Counted from the stretch's first letter, positions 33,713 through 46,127 are shown. The stretch: DNA of 64,000 bases from Pogona vitticeps (GCF_051106095.1 NC_135783.1:326479322-326543321), one strand, 5' to 3'. Notes: generated by a model not told the origin, from the letters alone. Numbers and translations are program-made.

Positions 33713-35359
33713 CCAAAAATACCGTTAAAGTAGCTGCTTGTGATGAGATAGCCTATGCTGATGTACCCGGCCAAGATTTTGTTAATCTTCTGTGAGATTT
33801 CTCACCTCCAGTGTGAAAACAAGATAGGAAGTCTTTTTTTAAAAAAAAAAAATTGAAGTTTCTGAAATTTGCAAAATGTCTTTGATTTCCACTGGCCCCT
33901 GCATGGTTGACACGGTTCTCTTATCCATCCTGGAATCCATACTCTTCAGACTATCAGACTGAAACAAAACAGGGTTTATTGAACTGGGACAAGGTTGAAG
34001 AATAACAGGGCTTTCAAAGATTCTGGTCCCTGTCACTTGCCCACAGCCTCTCATCATAGACTCCCCTCCTCTGCTGTCACACCTATGGCTGAGCCCAGTT
34101 CTTCCAGGGTTACCAATTCTCTCACTGAACTTTTGGATTCAGTTGCCTGCAGTGATCTAGCAAGTCTGTTCAAATCCTAAGAGGAAGAGCCATTACACCC
34201 ACAGTGAGGATAGGTTTCAGATGGACTTCTTGGCTGATGCCCCCAGCTTGATTTATTCCCTGTTCTCTTCCTGTTGGCTCCTACCAAGCATTGGCATTCC
34301 CACACTCCTTTCTTGAGTCAACATTGGTTCCCCATGGCACTTGTCTCTCCTGCCTTTCTGGGCTCCCTTTGTTAGCACTCACCCCAATATGAAGATTGGT
34401 AAGGGACCTTGGGTTTCTCATATCTTTCTCCCTCCTCCTTTGGCACACAGAGCTAAACTAATAGACTATTCTGGGGAAGTTCTGGATCTCCAGGAAGTTC
34501 TGGCTTTTCACCAGGGGAGTCTTCCACCCAATAAGTCTCCAACCATCCCTTTTGGGCATTGTCCCATTCCTTCTCCTCTAATTGAGGGTTCCGCTTGAAC
34601 TTCACTTCCTTTATCTGGCTGTTTTATATTTTCTTCTAAACCCTAAGGTTCTTTCCCCCCCCCTTTGTAATGGGTCCTTCTCCCTACTCTCTACCTTCTT
34701 TGTTTCCAACTTCTGTCCCTTCTCTACCTCCCTTTATTTGAGATCTGTCAATGAAGTGAAACAGGCCAAAAAATTCCCACCTATCGCTGAGGCAGCTAGA
34801 TAATCTTGCACTGGACATGAAGGCCAGGTTTGAGCAGCTCAGAAAGAAATCTAAAGTTGTGGAATGGAGTTCTTAGAAGGCTCCATTCACAGCCCCCAAC
34901 CTTGGCAAACATGACAATGCTACCAGCTGCAGTGGGGGGAAGATAGGAGGAACATGGAAATCTGTTTACAAAGTGTTCCATATATATGCATTTTTCAACA
35001 CATTTTTCATAATTTACATTTATAGTAGGAATTGTTCTCATTTCAGCATGTTTATGTGCCTCATTCAGTTTTGTATTATTTGATTTGCACACATTTATTT
35101 ACATATAACTTCCAGCATGGGGACCTGCTGCATCAAACCCCCCCATGATGGAAACATAATGATTGTAGTCTTGCAGACCACAAACTGGATAAATCTGTAT
35201 TTGTTGTGTTGGTTAATGCAAATTTATTTCTATCTCTCGTTTAAACCATTTCATCGCCTCAAACCATTTCATCGCCTCCCAATATATGTACCATAATGCA
35301 CTGTTTACAGAGATCATGCTTGTGTTGCTATCTTACTATCTGATAGTTTCCAATATCTC
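33713..35359. other. No recognised feature
   Basis: CT-rich around 34240-34740. No known motif in the short frames and no repeat ends. Confidence 0.4.
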
Positions 35360-35800
35360 CCTTTTCAGTCAGATAAACTAAGCTGTGTGTAGCTTAGCAT
35401 GTGCCTGGCTAAACTCAGATCTTGCCTTCATCAGCCGCCTTCAATTCCAGCTTCAGCTCTGACAAAAGCAGAGGTGGGAACGGCCTGCTATTCATTTATT
35501 TTATCAGGCTGCAGTTCTGAAAAGCAGAGCTTTCCTGAAACCATTGAATCAGATAAGATTATGGGCCATGTCAATAGATTACAAAAGCCTTGGCTTGTTA
35601 TTGTAGTGTAATTATGATAAGATCTTTTTTCTGTTAAGCTCACACCCCAAGATACAGCTATAACTTACAGGAGCTGGAATGTCTTCTTATTTAATAATAA
35701 AGGCAGCTGTCAAATTTACAAAGATGCCAGCTCAGATAAAGCCTCTACAGCCATGCTGTGCTTTGACAAAGTATTCTTTCAGTGGAATGTCTTTGACACT
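35360..35800. promoter_or_regulatory. Candidate conserved non-coding element with GATA-like motifs
   Basis: Repeat-free, non-coding stretch with several GATA-type words (cagataagatta, attatgataagatc, cagataaagcc, and ttatcagg on the other strand) and a cagctg E-box near 35705. The clustering suggests an enhancer, but this is inference without comparison to other species. Confidence 0.25.
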
Positions 35801-37410
35801 ACTATCATCCCTTTTTTAAAAAATCGTTTCCATTTGAATGAAAATTTCTTTGCAAATTTCAGCACTAAAGCAGAAGCAGTCCATAGTACAGGAGTTCTTT
35901 ATTCTCTGAGCAAGATTCAGGGGGCCTATCAGCTGCTAGGTATTTAATCATGCTCTCTCTTAGGCAGCTAAATGCTTTGAAAGGTGTCCAGGTTCACCAC
36001 CTTAAACCTGGAGATTGAATCCATTTTCAGCAGGTGTAAACTTTTGATTGCGCCTCTGTCTCATGCCATCAAAGACCATACTTGTGTTATTACCCAGGAT
36101 ACAAGTGTTAGTGAAATTAACTGTAGTGCAGTCACGAAGAAAACATGCACAAACATGAGCTTACTGCCCATACATGCTGCAAAGGTCCCCAGCCTCCTCT
36201 CTTTATCGTCTTATGCTTTCTTATCCAAGAGCTGGCTTTCGTTGCTGCTATGGATTAATTTGCTCTGAGCTCGTCAAACCAGGATACTGCTGTGCAAGAG
36301 CAACAGAAATATCAATGGCTAGGAATGGGATTTTCACATTTTGCAAAGTATAGTTTTCCCAGTGACAATTATGGGAGCACTGGCCTTCCTTCAAAGACTT
36401 TCTGGTTTGTTTGATATAACTTACAGCTGGTGCATAAATGAGAAAAATCTTTCCATTTCCGAAGCATTGGAACTGACTCGGTAGGGCTAAGCTCTGTGGC
36501 ACTGCAAAGCATTAGGGTTATTGGAGTTTCCTGACAGAACATAATGGGCAGGGAGATGACAATACTACTAATGCTCTGCATTGCCACAGAGTTTAGCCAT
36601 GCCCACCCAGGTCCTTTGTCTCAGAATTGAGAAATGGAGGGATTTTTCCCCCTCAGTTAATCACCAGTTGGAGGGGCTACAGCCCTCAGAATTCTAGCTG
36701 AAGTAATTTCAGCATATAATAATAGACCTCTGACACTGTCAGACCACAGAAAGCTAGTGCAGTATAGCACTAAGTGGACTGGGAGATCAAGTTTCTGATC
36801 CCCATTGAGCCATGAAACTTGTTGAGTGACTCTGAGTTGGTGACAGTCAGCCTGACCGGTCTCTCAGAGTTATTGTGAGGATAATTTTCCCCCACAAGAA
36901 TGTTGTTGGAAATCTCATGGGGTTTATTAGAAATTTCATGAACATTTTTTTTCTGGAAGAAATGCTCAGTTGTGCAAGAATTGTTACAATACTGCACGGA
37001 ACCTTATCTTTCTTATCCAAGATTCACCAGGATATTAAATTGTGCAGTATTGATAGTTTCCGGCACAGAAAAAATGGGCAGAACAACAGAACAGAACGAG
37101 CAAGAGAAAAAAGAAGACAGACTTTTCATTTTCACAGGGAACCAAGTAATCTTGTTGATGGCAGTGGGGTGTCTTCATGGGCTGTATCAACATGACAGGA
37201 CTCTGAAAATCCCAGAAAAAAAGACATGTAGTAAGCGGTCACATCTTTACTATCATTTCACTTTCTTTTCTGCCATCTGTAACAACTGACAGCAATATTA
37301 ACACTGTAGTAAAACTGTGTTTATCACTATTACTTCTGTCAACTTTCATATGTGGAAACAGCTATAACAATTCTCAGATTTTTAGAAAAACAAAATCAGT
37401 GTAGTTTTAT
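35801..37410. other. No recognised feature
   Basis: Two overlapping plus-strand frames (36875-37195 and 36972-37289) exceed 100 codons but have no recognisable motif and overlap in different frames. Confidence 0.4.
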
Positions 37411-37443
37411 GGAGCCTTGTGGTGCAGTGGTTAAACTGCTGTA
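37411..37443 (+). repeat. Group B SINE, left part (outermost level of nest)
   Basis: 'ggagccttgtggtgcagtgg' head with ttaaactgctgta. It is interrupted here by Sauria SINEs and continues at 38147. The gtggttaaactgctgta at 37427-37443 is the left target duplication. Confidence 0.85.
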
Positions 37444-37470
37444 AAAAAGATAAAGGTAAAGGTTCCCTTT
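37444..37470 (-). repeat. Sauria-type SINE, tail part (middle level of nest)
   Basis: 'aaaggtaaaggttccctt' is the tail of the minus-strand Sauria SINE whose main body is 37819-38129. Confidence 0.8.
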
Positions 37471-37818
37471 AGGGACGTGGTGGCACTGCGGGCTAAACCG
37501 ATGAAGCCTGTGCTGCAGGGTCAGAAGACCAAGCAGTCGTAAGATCGAATCCACGCAACGGAGTGAGTGCCCGTGGCTTGTCCCAGCTCCCGCCAACCTA
37601 GCGGTTCGAAAGCATGCAAATGCAAGTAGATAAATAGGGACCAATTCAGTGGGAAGGTAACAGTGTTCCGTGTCTAAGTCGCACTGGCCATGTGACCACG
37701 GAAGATTGTCTTCAGACAAACGCTGGCTCTATGGCTTGGAAACGGGGATGAGCACCGCCCCCTAGAGTCGAACACGACTGGACAAAAATTGTCAAGGGGA
37801 ACCTTTACCTTTACCTTT
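37471..37818 (+). repeat. Sauria-type SINE (innermost, youngest of nest)
   Basis: Complete copy: 'gggacgtggtggcactgcgg' head, 'taagatcgaatccacg' B-box region, 'cccgccaacctagcggttcg', 'gtgaccacggaaga', and the terminal ACCTTT repeats. The target duplication aaaggttccc(c)tt at 37458-37469 and 37819-37831 comes from the tail of the opposite-facing Sauria copy. Confidence 0.9.
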
Positions 37819-38129
37819 AAAGGTTCCCCTTGACAAATTATCCAGTTGTGTCCAACTCTAGGGGGCAGTGCTCATCCTCGTTTCCAAGCCATAGAGCCAG
37901 CATTTGTCCAAAGACAGTTTCTGTGGTCATGTGGTGAGTGCAACTAGACACGGAACACCGTTACCTTCCCACCAAGGTGGTACCTATTTATCTACTCATA
38001 TGTTTGCATGCTTTCAAACGGCTAGGTTGGCAGGAGCTGGGACAAGCGACGGGAGCTCACTGCTGGATTCAAACTGCTGATCTTATGACCTTGCAGCCCA
38101 GAGAGTTTGTGGTTTAACCCACATGTCCC
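37819..38129 (-). repeat. Sauria-type SINE, body (middle level of nest)
   Basis: More diverged than the innermost copy. It runs from 'aaaggttccccttgacaaat' to the tRNA-like head complement 'gtttaacccacatgtccc'. gtggttaaactggtgta follows at 38130-38146, matching 37427-37443 at 16 of 17 bases. Confidence 0.9.
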
Positions 38130-38146
38130 GTGGTTAAACTGGTGTA

Positions 38147-38370
38147 CTGAAGCCAAAACTGTGCTCACAACCTGGGGCTCATTCCCAGGTAGCTGGCTCA
38201 AGGTTGACTCAGCCTTCTATCATCTCGAGGTCGGTAAAATGAGTACCCAGCTGCCAGAGGGAGGACAATATATAGCCTGCATAATTAACTTGTAAATTGC
38301 CTAGGGAGTGCTTTAAGTGTTATGGGCCAATATATAAGCAGCACACTTTGCTTTTTTGCTTTTTTAAAGT
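38147..38370 (+). repeat. Group B SINE, right part (outermost level of nest)
   Basis: Continues with 'ctgaagccaaaactgtgctc', 'gttgactcagccttctatca', 'gagtacccagctg' and the tail 'gagtgctttaagtgttatgg' into a T-rich run. Confidence 0.85.
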
Positions 38371-38675
38371 TTGTTATGCTCTGTCCCAGGACACAGTGCA
38401 GAATCTTCTGTGAATGTTCTTCAATCTTACAAAAAAAAAAATTTTTTTAAAAAAATTCACTATTAGTCTTTACTAGAGTGAAAGAGGGGGCTTACATTCC
38501 ACCCTCTTTAGTTCTGGAATAAGTACTAAATTCAAGTTATTGTGGTGGTTACAAAATGCTTGTCACCGCTAAAATGGACACCATATATTCACCACTGCTC
38601 ATGATAAATGCCACCACTAAGGAATCCAAAGAATAATTTATGTTCTCCCTAATAGATTCACTGAAACTATCCCCA
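38371..38675. other. No recognised feature
   Basis: A/T homopolymer patch near 38430-38455, otherwise nothing. Confidence 0.4.
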
Positions 38676-38724
38676 TCTTGTCATTTTTATTCTTCTTAAT
38701 ATCCACCAAAGAAAATATAATGTT

Positions 38725-39187
38725 CTACTTTTTTCTACACCCATTCCTGGAGAGACCTGACCTTGCCCCGTTGATTCATGCCTTACCTATATCCCAGCTG
38801 GATTGCTGTAACACACTTTACATGGGGATTTCTCTGGAGCTGCTCAGAAACTTCAGTGGTTTCAGAATGCTGCAGCCCGATTACAGGGTTAAAGGGGTCA
38901 CCCACCCACCCACCCATTACAGCAGCTCCACTGGCTGCTGATCTGTTTCTGGGCACAATTCAAAATACTGATCTCAACCTATAAAGCCCTAAATGGGTCC
39001 AAGTCATCTCAAACACTGCATCTATCTCTACAAGCCTGCCGGGCATTAAGATCATCAGGGGAGGCCATTATCTCTATCGCACCACCCTGACAGGCATGCT
39101 TGATGTGGACATGGGACAGGGATTTCTCTTCAACTGTTCCCAGATTCTGGAGCCCCTTCCCACGGGAGGCCAGCTGAATTTTGCCTA
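38725..39187 (+). mobile_element. L2-type LINE, reverse transcriptase C-terminal fragment
   Basis: Frames read 'ALPISQLDCCNTLYMGISLELLRNFSGFRMLQPDYR' (normally SRLDYCN-LY-GLP--LL--LQRVQNAAAR), then a (CCCA)n slip near 38900, then the 'CRALRSSGEA'-like and 'PKLWNSLP'-like blocks ('SQILEPLPTGG'). Several frame breaks. The 3' tail is lacking. Confidence 0.75.
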
Positions 39188-40274
39188 ATATATGAGTTCA
39201 TATCTACCTCCTTCCACCGTTCAGGTTCTGTTGAAACACAATTGTGTCTGTACATTGTTCTTTTCTTATTGATGTAGCTCTGGTTGTCGTTGCCATGTTT
39301 GTAAGGGAAAGAGTGGAGACACAAAACGTGACAAGGTGAGCAAGAATTCTTGTTTGTAAAATGTCCAGGAAAAAGAAATAGCCAGTGAGATATTTGTGTT
39401 GCCCTACAATCAAGACTGGGACAATCAGCTAGGGGTCATCCAAACTCAGAAATAAATTCATATGGGCAGAGTATATAAGAATTCTTCTTCAGAATGATGA
39501 TGTGAGAAAAGAAGTCACATCTCATGCATTGAACCCTTTGCCCAATGTGGTAAACCAAATGAATAAGCCAAGCCACTGGTCAGTGCTGGAGAACAGTGCC
39601 AATTACTATTTCATATGCTTTTAAAGCCTGCACAGATATCCCTAAACTATATTTTAATCTCACAAGACACCTCTTTTAGTAACACATGAAAAAAAATCAT
39701 TCATAGGGAGCTTCTCTACCTATAAGAGCTACCACTCTCATTTATGTGACTGAGTAGATTCATATCTCCCTTACCATATTTGAGAGATATCCTCTACCAC
39801 TTGTTCTACCAAAAATCACACAGGGATTCATTGAACAATGAATCTCTCTGTGATTCATTGTTCAAATGAATTCATCAACCATGCATGCTGCAAATGTTCC
39901 AATTACTTAGGGTTTTTTAAAATTTATTTCTAATGATCTCCCCGAAGGGAAAAAAACTAATATGGAGTTGGAAGAGGGATGCACATGCAAACAAAATGCC
40001 TCATTATAAAATGATTAGGATTTGAGGAAGTGTGGGAAAAGTTTTATGGAGCCAACTTTTAAAGCACAGGCAAAATCAAGCACGCAGACTTTAAGATAAT
40101 AGGTGTATATTATCAAAGGATGGGCTTTTTTCAAATAAGAAAACTTCTTAACTTCCAGAAATGTCAACAGATACAAACAGAAACCAAATGTATATTTTGG
40201 CTCCCATCAGTCAAACATCTGGAGAATGATACACACCCAATCATATAACAGATACTAGCAATAGGAAACACATC
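39188..40274. other. Mostly featureless; holds a short inverted repeat at 39832-39864
   Basis: The arms tgaacaatgaatc and gattcattgttca are perfect complements around a 7-base loop. No other structure seen. Confidence 0.45.
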
Positions 40275-40329
40275 TCTTTTTGTTGTGTAGAGAAGGGCAC
40301 AGTTTGGGTGTTGTTGTGGTGGATGTTTT

Positions 40330-40495
40330 CAAATTTGTGGTTACTGAGGAAGTGGATTTGCCCATGAGAACTCACAACAAAAGATAGCTGTTAGTCTTTA
40401 AAGTGCCGCAACATTATTGTCTTCTTTATTTTTCTTCTGTTTTTGCCTAATATGGTAGCACAGACTAACACAGCTACCTCTTCTAAAACATTTCT
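40330..40495 (+). repeat. Dispersed amniote repeat of uncertain class
   Basis: Same element as 9965-10170 in the opposite direction: 'aagtggatttgcccatgaga', 'gttagtctttaaagtgcc', 'cacagactaacacagctacc'. Confidence 0.55.
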
Positions 40496-42229
40496 TTTGT
40501 AGATTTTCCTTAGGAAGGGCAAAGAATGCTGCTACAATTCAAGCAATGGGTGAATACAAAGTCATAATAATTTAGATTTATGCTATACGTCAGACCAGCA
40601 ATTTGCCAACATTTTATTCTGGACCACTTGAAAATTGTTGGAGGTCTTAGTGGCTCAGTTCTAAATCAATACACTTTGTGCAGGCATTACTAAAATGAGT
40701 ACCATACAGTTAAAATAATAGGTCATATGCTTTGTTAGTGTATCCACCCTATTTATAAGAAGTCATAATCAAAAATAGGAAAAAAAAATGGAAGGCAACT
40801 ACAGCTATCTTGCCTGTACAGTGACTTCTGTGACCATCTGAATGGACATAATGGATCACAGTTTGATTACTGCTGCCTTGGAGTATACTTTAAAATTCTT
40901 GCCATACGTTACCACAGCAGTTTTCACAAGACTTTTATAAGGCAGCTCCATATTATTTTGGCCATACTGAAGATATGGGTGGAGCATCAGGCCACCCCAT
41001 ATATTTAGTATGTGGCAGAAGGAAGCAAAATGTAAATCATGGACTTCTTGTTTCACCAATTGGTTTTCTCAGCTACTAAACTATGTTAATTATCTTCAGT
41101 GCATTTACTATGAAATTGGTTACTGTTACTCTCATTGCAAAGCTGCAGAATAAAGATCATGAGAAAGTGACACAATTACTGATGCTGCTGAAATTGCTAT
41201 CCCTTGGATTGGAACTGTGACAACTTGATAATCATAATTCCAAGATTCTTCTCTGACATAAACCCTCCCACCACTATATCTAATCATGAGCCTTTAAAAA
41301 CTCTTCATTCTTCCTTCTACTTACCTTATTCCAGTTTTAAGAACTGAAGCTGTAGCAGAAGGAAAAGAGAGATCTCTTCCACTTAGCTCAGAGGATTACC
41401 ACAGCGTTATCACTGGGTCAAGAAAAGGGATGGAAAAAAGAAATCTTTTTTCATTTCTTTTCTCTCCCGTTTCTCATTTTTCCAGTTTTCCAAATGGTTT
41501 TGTCCTCTTGTTGCATCAGATTGTGAATGGCCTTTAGAAGTTCTCAATACATTTCCCCAATATACACATTTAACTTCACCCATGTTTCCTGTTCTTGCCC
41601 CAGTGCTAGCTGGCAGCTTTCCTTCTGAAGAGAAATTTAGGAGGAGCCAGGCCTCATAGCCCTACAGTTGATGATTTTCTCCCTCATGAGCCAGATATAG
41701 GTATCTGTGCCTCTCTGTCAGACTGAACTCCCAGAATGGAGAATTGTGGGATTTGTAGTCCAAGAAATCCAAATATTCAGTTCCTACTATTTGGTATGTT
41801 AATGATTTTATGTTTTTGTAGTGCCCATGTATTAACTTGTGAGTTGCTTTAATTGTAACTTTGAGAAGTAGTACTATGATCATAAACTGTATGCTTATGA
41901 TAATTATGATGAACAATATGCAGCTAGTTCTCATATTACTATAAACCTCTTTCAAATTCAAATTATTTGTTCTGCAGCCTGTGTTTTCTCACATCTTAGA
42001 AAGGTTCTATAGAGGAAATGCACTGGAAGATCATTGTACCACAAGTAATCAAGATAATGTGGCATGAACTATTCCTTTCATGCTCAAGAATCCCAAGAAA
42101 AATGAGGCCTATTAATGGCTTTTAAGATTCTTTGAGTGGCTTTTGATTTTTACTGCTTATGGCTGAGTTATTTAGGAGAAAGCAGCATATAAATATTTTC
42201 TATAAATAAATATATGAGCCAGCAGTGGA
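40496..42229. other. No recognised feature
   Basis: A small piece near 41728-41770 ('gaactcccagaatgg', 'gggatttgtagtccaagaa') resembles the hAT MITE at 53670-53799 but is too short to call. Otherwise nothing. Confidence 0.35.
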
Positions 42230-42484
42230 GTAAGCTTGGAATGTGGAAGGATCCCTGAACTCATGATTCGTGCAGCCCCCCTCGCTGGGCACTTTTAAGA
42301 AACAATTAAAAACACTCATGTATAAGCAGGCCTTCCCAACAGTTAATCCCAACAGTTAATTCCTGACGATTCTTTCCTTCTATACTCTTATGATCTTTAT
42401 CTTCGTTTATTTGTAATGTTTTAATATTTATTGTTGCTGATTGTAAGCCGCCTAGAGTGGTCGAATCTGACCAGATAGGCGGGA
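42230..42484 (+). mobile_element. L2-type LINE 3' UTR and tail
   Basis: 'aagcaggccttcccaacagt' then 'gattgtaagccgcctagagt' and 'gaccagataggcgggatag', the classic lizard L2-group 3' end, leading into the microsatellite block. Confidence 0.8.
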
Positions 42485-42524
42485 TAGAAATGAAATGAAA
42501 TGAAATGAAATGAAATGAAATGAA

Positions 42525-42559
<35 letters not shown>

Positions 42560-42613
42560 ATTAATTAATTAATTAATTAATTAATTAATTAATTAATTAA
42601 TTAATTAATTAAC
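42485..42613 (+). repeat. Compound microsatellite (GAAAT)n (AAAT)n (AATT)n
   Basis: Three successive pure arrays following an L2 tail: about 6 pentamers, about 10 aaat units and about 17 aatt units. The (AATT)n part is self-complementary and could extrude as a cruciform. Confidence 0.95.
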
Positions 42614-43753
42614 AGCCATCTGTTGGTGATTTATATGTTGCTATACTAGCACAAGAATGTATGGTCATCATGAAGATAAAGATTTGACCACCAAAACAGG
42701 TAGGTTCAAGTAAAGGTAAAATCTCACCTCAACATAATCAGGAGAGGTTTAAAGTATAAGAATGTGGAGGGATTGTTACCTGAGACTATGGAAGGTGTTG
42801 CGTACCGGCTTGGGGGCTCTCCATTGCCTTTACCTGAGACTTCTGGTGACTGAAGGAAGGATTGCTTATTAATATTTTACACTAATTTTCCTTGTCAACT
42901 CTTTAAAAACTCATCTTCAACCCATCTGTATTTTCATTACTTTTGAATCCTGTAATGATTTGCGTTTGGCAAAACAGGTCGTTCTTCAAGGGAAACTTTG
43001 AGCACAGCAAGCTAAGCAAATAACTAAGGGCTGTGCAATCCTTTAAAGAATTTGCCCTTGCATCACACATACTAGATTGGAACATGGGCATGCCCAATAA
43101 AAATGATCCACTTTTCTGGAGCACAGAACATAAAGTCCTTCGGAAGACAGAAACATAATAAAACCTTGTCCTCTTTACCATTCATAAAAGAAGGCAATAA
43201 GCCTTCTCTGTAATTATACGCTAAGGAGCTGTAAAGAACTTCTTTGAGGTACATAAGGTTTCTCATTACAGAGGAGGGCCAGAGCACTCCTGATTCCTGT
43301 TTTTAAGATTCAAATAATTTCCTCACCTCTCTATGTTAAAAGACTAGCAGAAATGTTCTTTCTCAATATTCTAGAACTCTCTTCATTGTACTATTTCAGG
43401 AGGATTTAGTTCTAACAATTTAATTCAGTCCAAGGTCAGATGAACATTTTGTAAGAGGAGGGAAATTTTGTTCCAGTCCAGTAATGATTTTAAAAATGAT
43501 CTAAAGACAAGCAAGTTAACACAGCTAAATAACAGGTTATTAATAAGCTGTATATTATACCTGGATACGCAATGAAGAAAACTTTCCTTTCAAAAACTGG
43601 AGTCCTGTCAACAAGCAACTTCAAAAGTAGAGAAGTTTTAAAAAATTCAAAGCATCAAACACTAAGGCCAGAAATTGAAGGACTATGGAAACAAGATTGC
43701 ATCTTCTTCCTCCCCATACCTCTTTGTCACCAATACAAAACAATTGTCAATAG
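42614..43753. other. No recognised feature
   Basis: Minus-strand frames at 42903-43287 have no known motif. Confidence 0.4.
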
Positions 43754-43761
43754 CTGCTAAT

Positions 43762-44441
43762 TGGACATGGGGATGAGTATAAAAATGAATCAGGATATTT
43801 GTTAATATTTGATGATTTGTCATTCGTCAAATATTTGATGATTTGTCATTCATCAAGAGACCCCAATGAATAAAAAGCAACAAAAAAGGGGGCGGGAAGA
43901 TCCGACAAATGACAAATTGATTCATTGTTTGTTGGGTCAGTGAGCTGGCAATTTGTGGGTCATTTTGGTGCTTCGTTCCCATTTCTACAAATATAACCCT
44001 TTTATATTCGTTGCTTCATTCTCTATCTGCTTCTGCCCCTGTGGAACAGCTGTTCCTTGGGGGCATAAGCAGAGAGGGTTTTCCCTTCAGGCGGCTTGCT
44101 AAAGCCAGCCCGAAGGGAATCCTACCCCCAGGCCTGGGGAATGGCTTGGTTCCCCTTTCCTCCTCTTCATATACCCAGGTGGCATAAGAAGAGGAAGGAA
44201 GGGATCAAAGAGGGATCAAAGGGATCCCCCAACCCACAGCTGCAGGATGGCTTTGATCCCTGCTTTCCCGCCTCTTGCTATAGCAAGAGGAAGGTGAAAG
44301 GGATCAAAGCGATGAGAGAAAACAAAAAAATAAAAAATAAAAAAGGGGGGAAGACCTGACAAATGACATATTGATACATTGTTTGTTGGGTTAGTGAGCT
44401 GGCAATTTGTGGGTCATTTTGGTGCTTCGTTCCCATTTCTA
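43762..44441. mobile_element. hAT-type non-autonomous transposon, 680 bp, with internal duplication
   Basis: The left end TGGACATGGGGATGA mirrors the right end (complement TAGAAATGGGAACGA). A perfect 8-bp target duplication, ctgctaat, lies at 43754-43761 and 44442-44449. The last 93 bp (44351-44443) is repeated inside at 43897-43990, so the element carries two copies of its own right end. A 26-bp unit is also tandemly doubled at 43805-43856. No transposase. Confidence 0.85.
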
Positions 44442-44449
44442 CTGCTAAT

Positions 44450-46093
44450 TTGTTTCCTTAGATTCTGTAAACATGACAGCTCACCCACAATTTTTAGGAG
44501 ACTCCTAGTTTTTAAATTTGACCCCTATGCACTGCAATATTGGGAAATAAGAAGTGCAACCTAACAAGAACAAGAATGCATATTCTCTGTGTACAAACAT
44601 ATACATGTATGTACAAACATATTTAAATTAGGTAGTCATTTGTTAATCATTTTCTTGTGTTAAAGTGTTTTAGATCCAGTGAGAAGGCTGTTTATACTTA
44701 GAAGTAATATATATTTCGGGCAGATTCCAGAGACTGACATTTTCCTGTCATTAGTTTCTCTTTTTGTTAAAAATTAAATAGGCTCACTCTAGAAAGGTAG
44801 AACTGGTACGATTTCTTACTTGGGATGACACAGAGTTTGAAAACAGAGTCAAATCAGGACCAGTTTACAAGGTTTTGCCTCTAGGCACACACATCTTTCA
44901 GACCTATGTGCCTGAGAAATGAGACATAAAACAAAGCTTATCTCCCAGTGCTTATCTCCCAGTGACAAATTACAAAACAAAAGGAAACTAATTTGCCAAA
45001 TGCGAGTGAAATAAACTCATCTTGCAGCTAACATGCACTGTTTTACATCTTAAGTGAGGTCTGCTTCTGATGACATGTTAACTATATTGTCAGCAAATGA
45101 AATTCCATCTAACTCTGCCTTTTACCTAATTACTGTCTTGGTTGCTGGCGAAAAGGAGTAATGTTCTAAAGAGAAAAGCGAGTTTAATTTCTAAAACTTG
45201 AAAAATTACAACCATCTCATAACCTGAAATGTGCATTGAAGAGTTGGAAGGATTATAATAGAGGTACTTTGCAGAAAGCTTTCCTAATTATAATAGATTA
45301 TCTTTTAGATGATCTTACTAGTAAGCCTTCCCATAAACTAATGGTTTGATTTGTGCTGGGATGGTACCAGACTGAGAAGGGTCATTTCACAGCAATGTCA
45401 TCCATCTCAAAATCATCTGTTTTTACCTATGTTTTAGGGTTTAGGTAACATTATTGGGGGGGAATAAAAGAAGCAGCCATCCCACCCCCATTACACTTTG
45501 CTGTGCAGAGCATTTTAAATTTTGGGAAACAGAAAAAGACTGCCATCATTTAAAAAAATGCAAAACCCTATTACACTAACAAATGGTTGCTTCCATTGTT
45601 GTTTTTTTCAGAGCTGTCACAGTAGAGAACAGAAGTTGAGTGACACCTGAAAATGTTGGTGGATCATTCCTCCATTCCTTTGATCAATCCGGCATTAAAT
45701 AATTCCTTCAGAGAAAGGACTCTGAATCAAGCAGAGTTGTTCTAAACATAAAGTTACAGTAGGTTCCACCATGCAATGCTGTTCAAAAGTTGGCTATTGA
45801 AAAAAGAGGCCAATTTCTCATATTTGGATTTTTTGTGAAAGAAGGTTGTTGAAAAGATGCATTATTAAAAGCAGAGTCAAAAGTTTAAAGACACCCCATT
45901 GTTTTGGAGGAGGGGGAGAAACATATTAACAATGTCACGTATGTCAAATCAAATGTACAGTAAGCTCCTTTGCATATGACAATATTGAATAGATGTGCTA
46001 AATAAACAGATAGGATTGTTAACAGTATTTACTACATTTCTTCATTCTCTTCAATGTATGCATCTCAGTGTGGATTTTCAAGCCCTCTCCTGT
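44450..46093. other. Featureless except a possibly conserved stretch at 45000-45330
   Basis: 45000-45330 is AT-rich, repeat-free and carries TAAT-core words (ctaattact, tttaattt), so it might be a conserved non-coding element. The rest shows nothing. Confidence 0.25.
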
Positions 46094-46127
46094 AATGACC
46101 TGATGTTAACATTTAATTCAAACTAAT

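Noticed and set aside
44096-44359. 87-codon frame in a GC-rich patch
   Set aside because: Lies wholly inside a hAT-type element with defined ends and target duplications, and shows no transposase motif.
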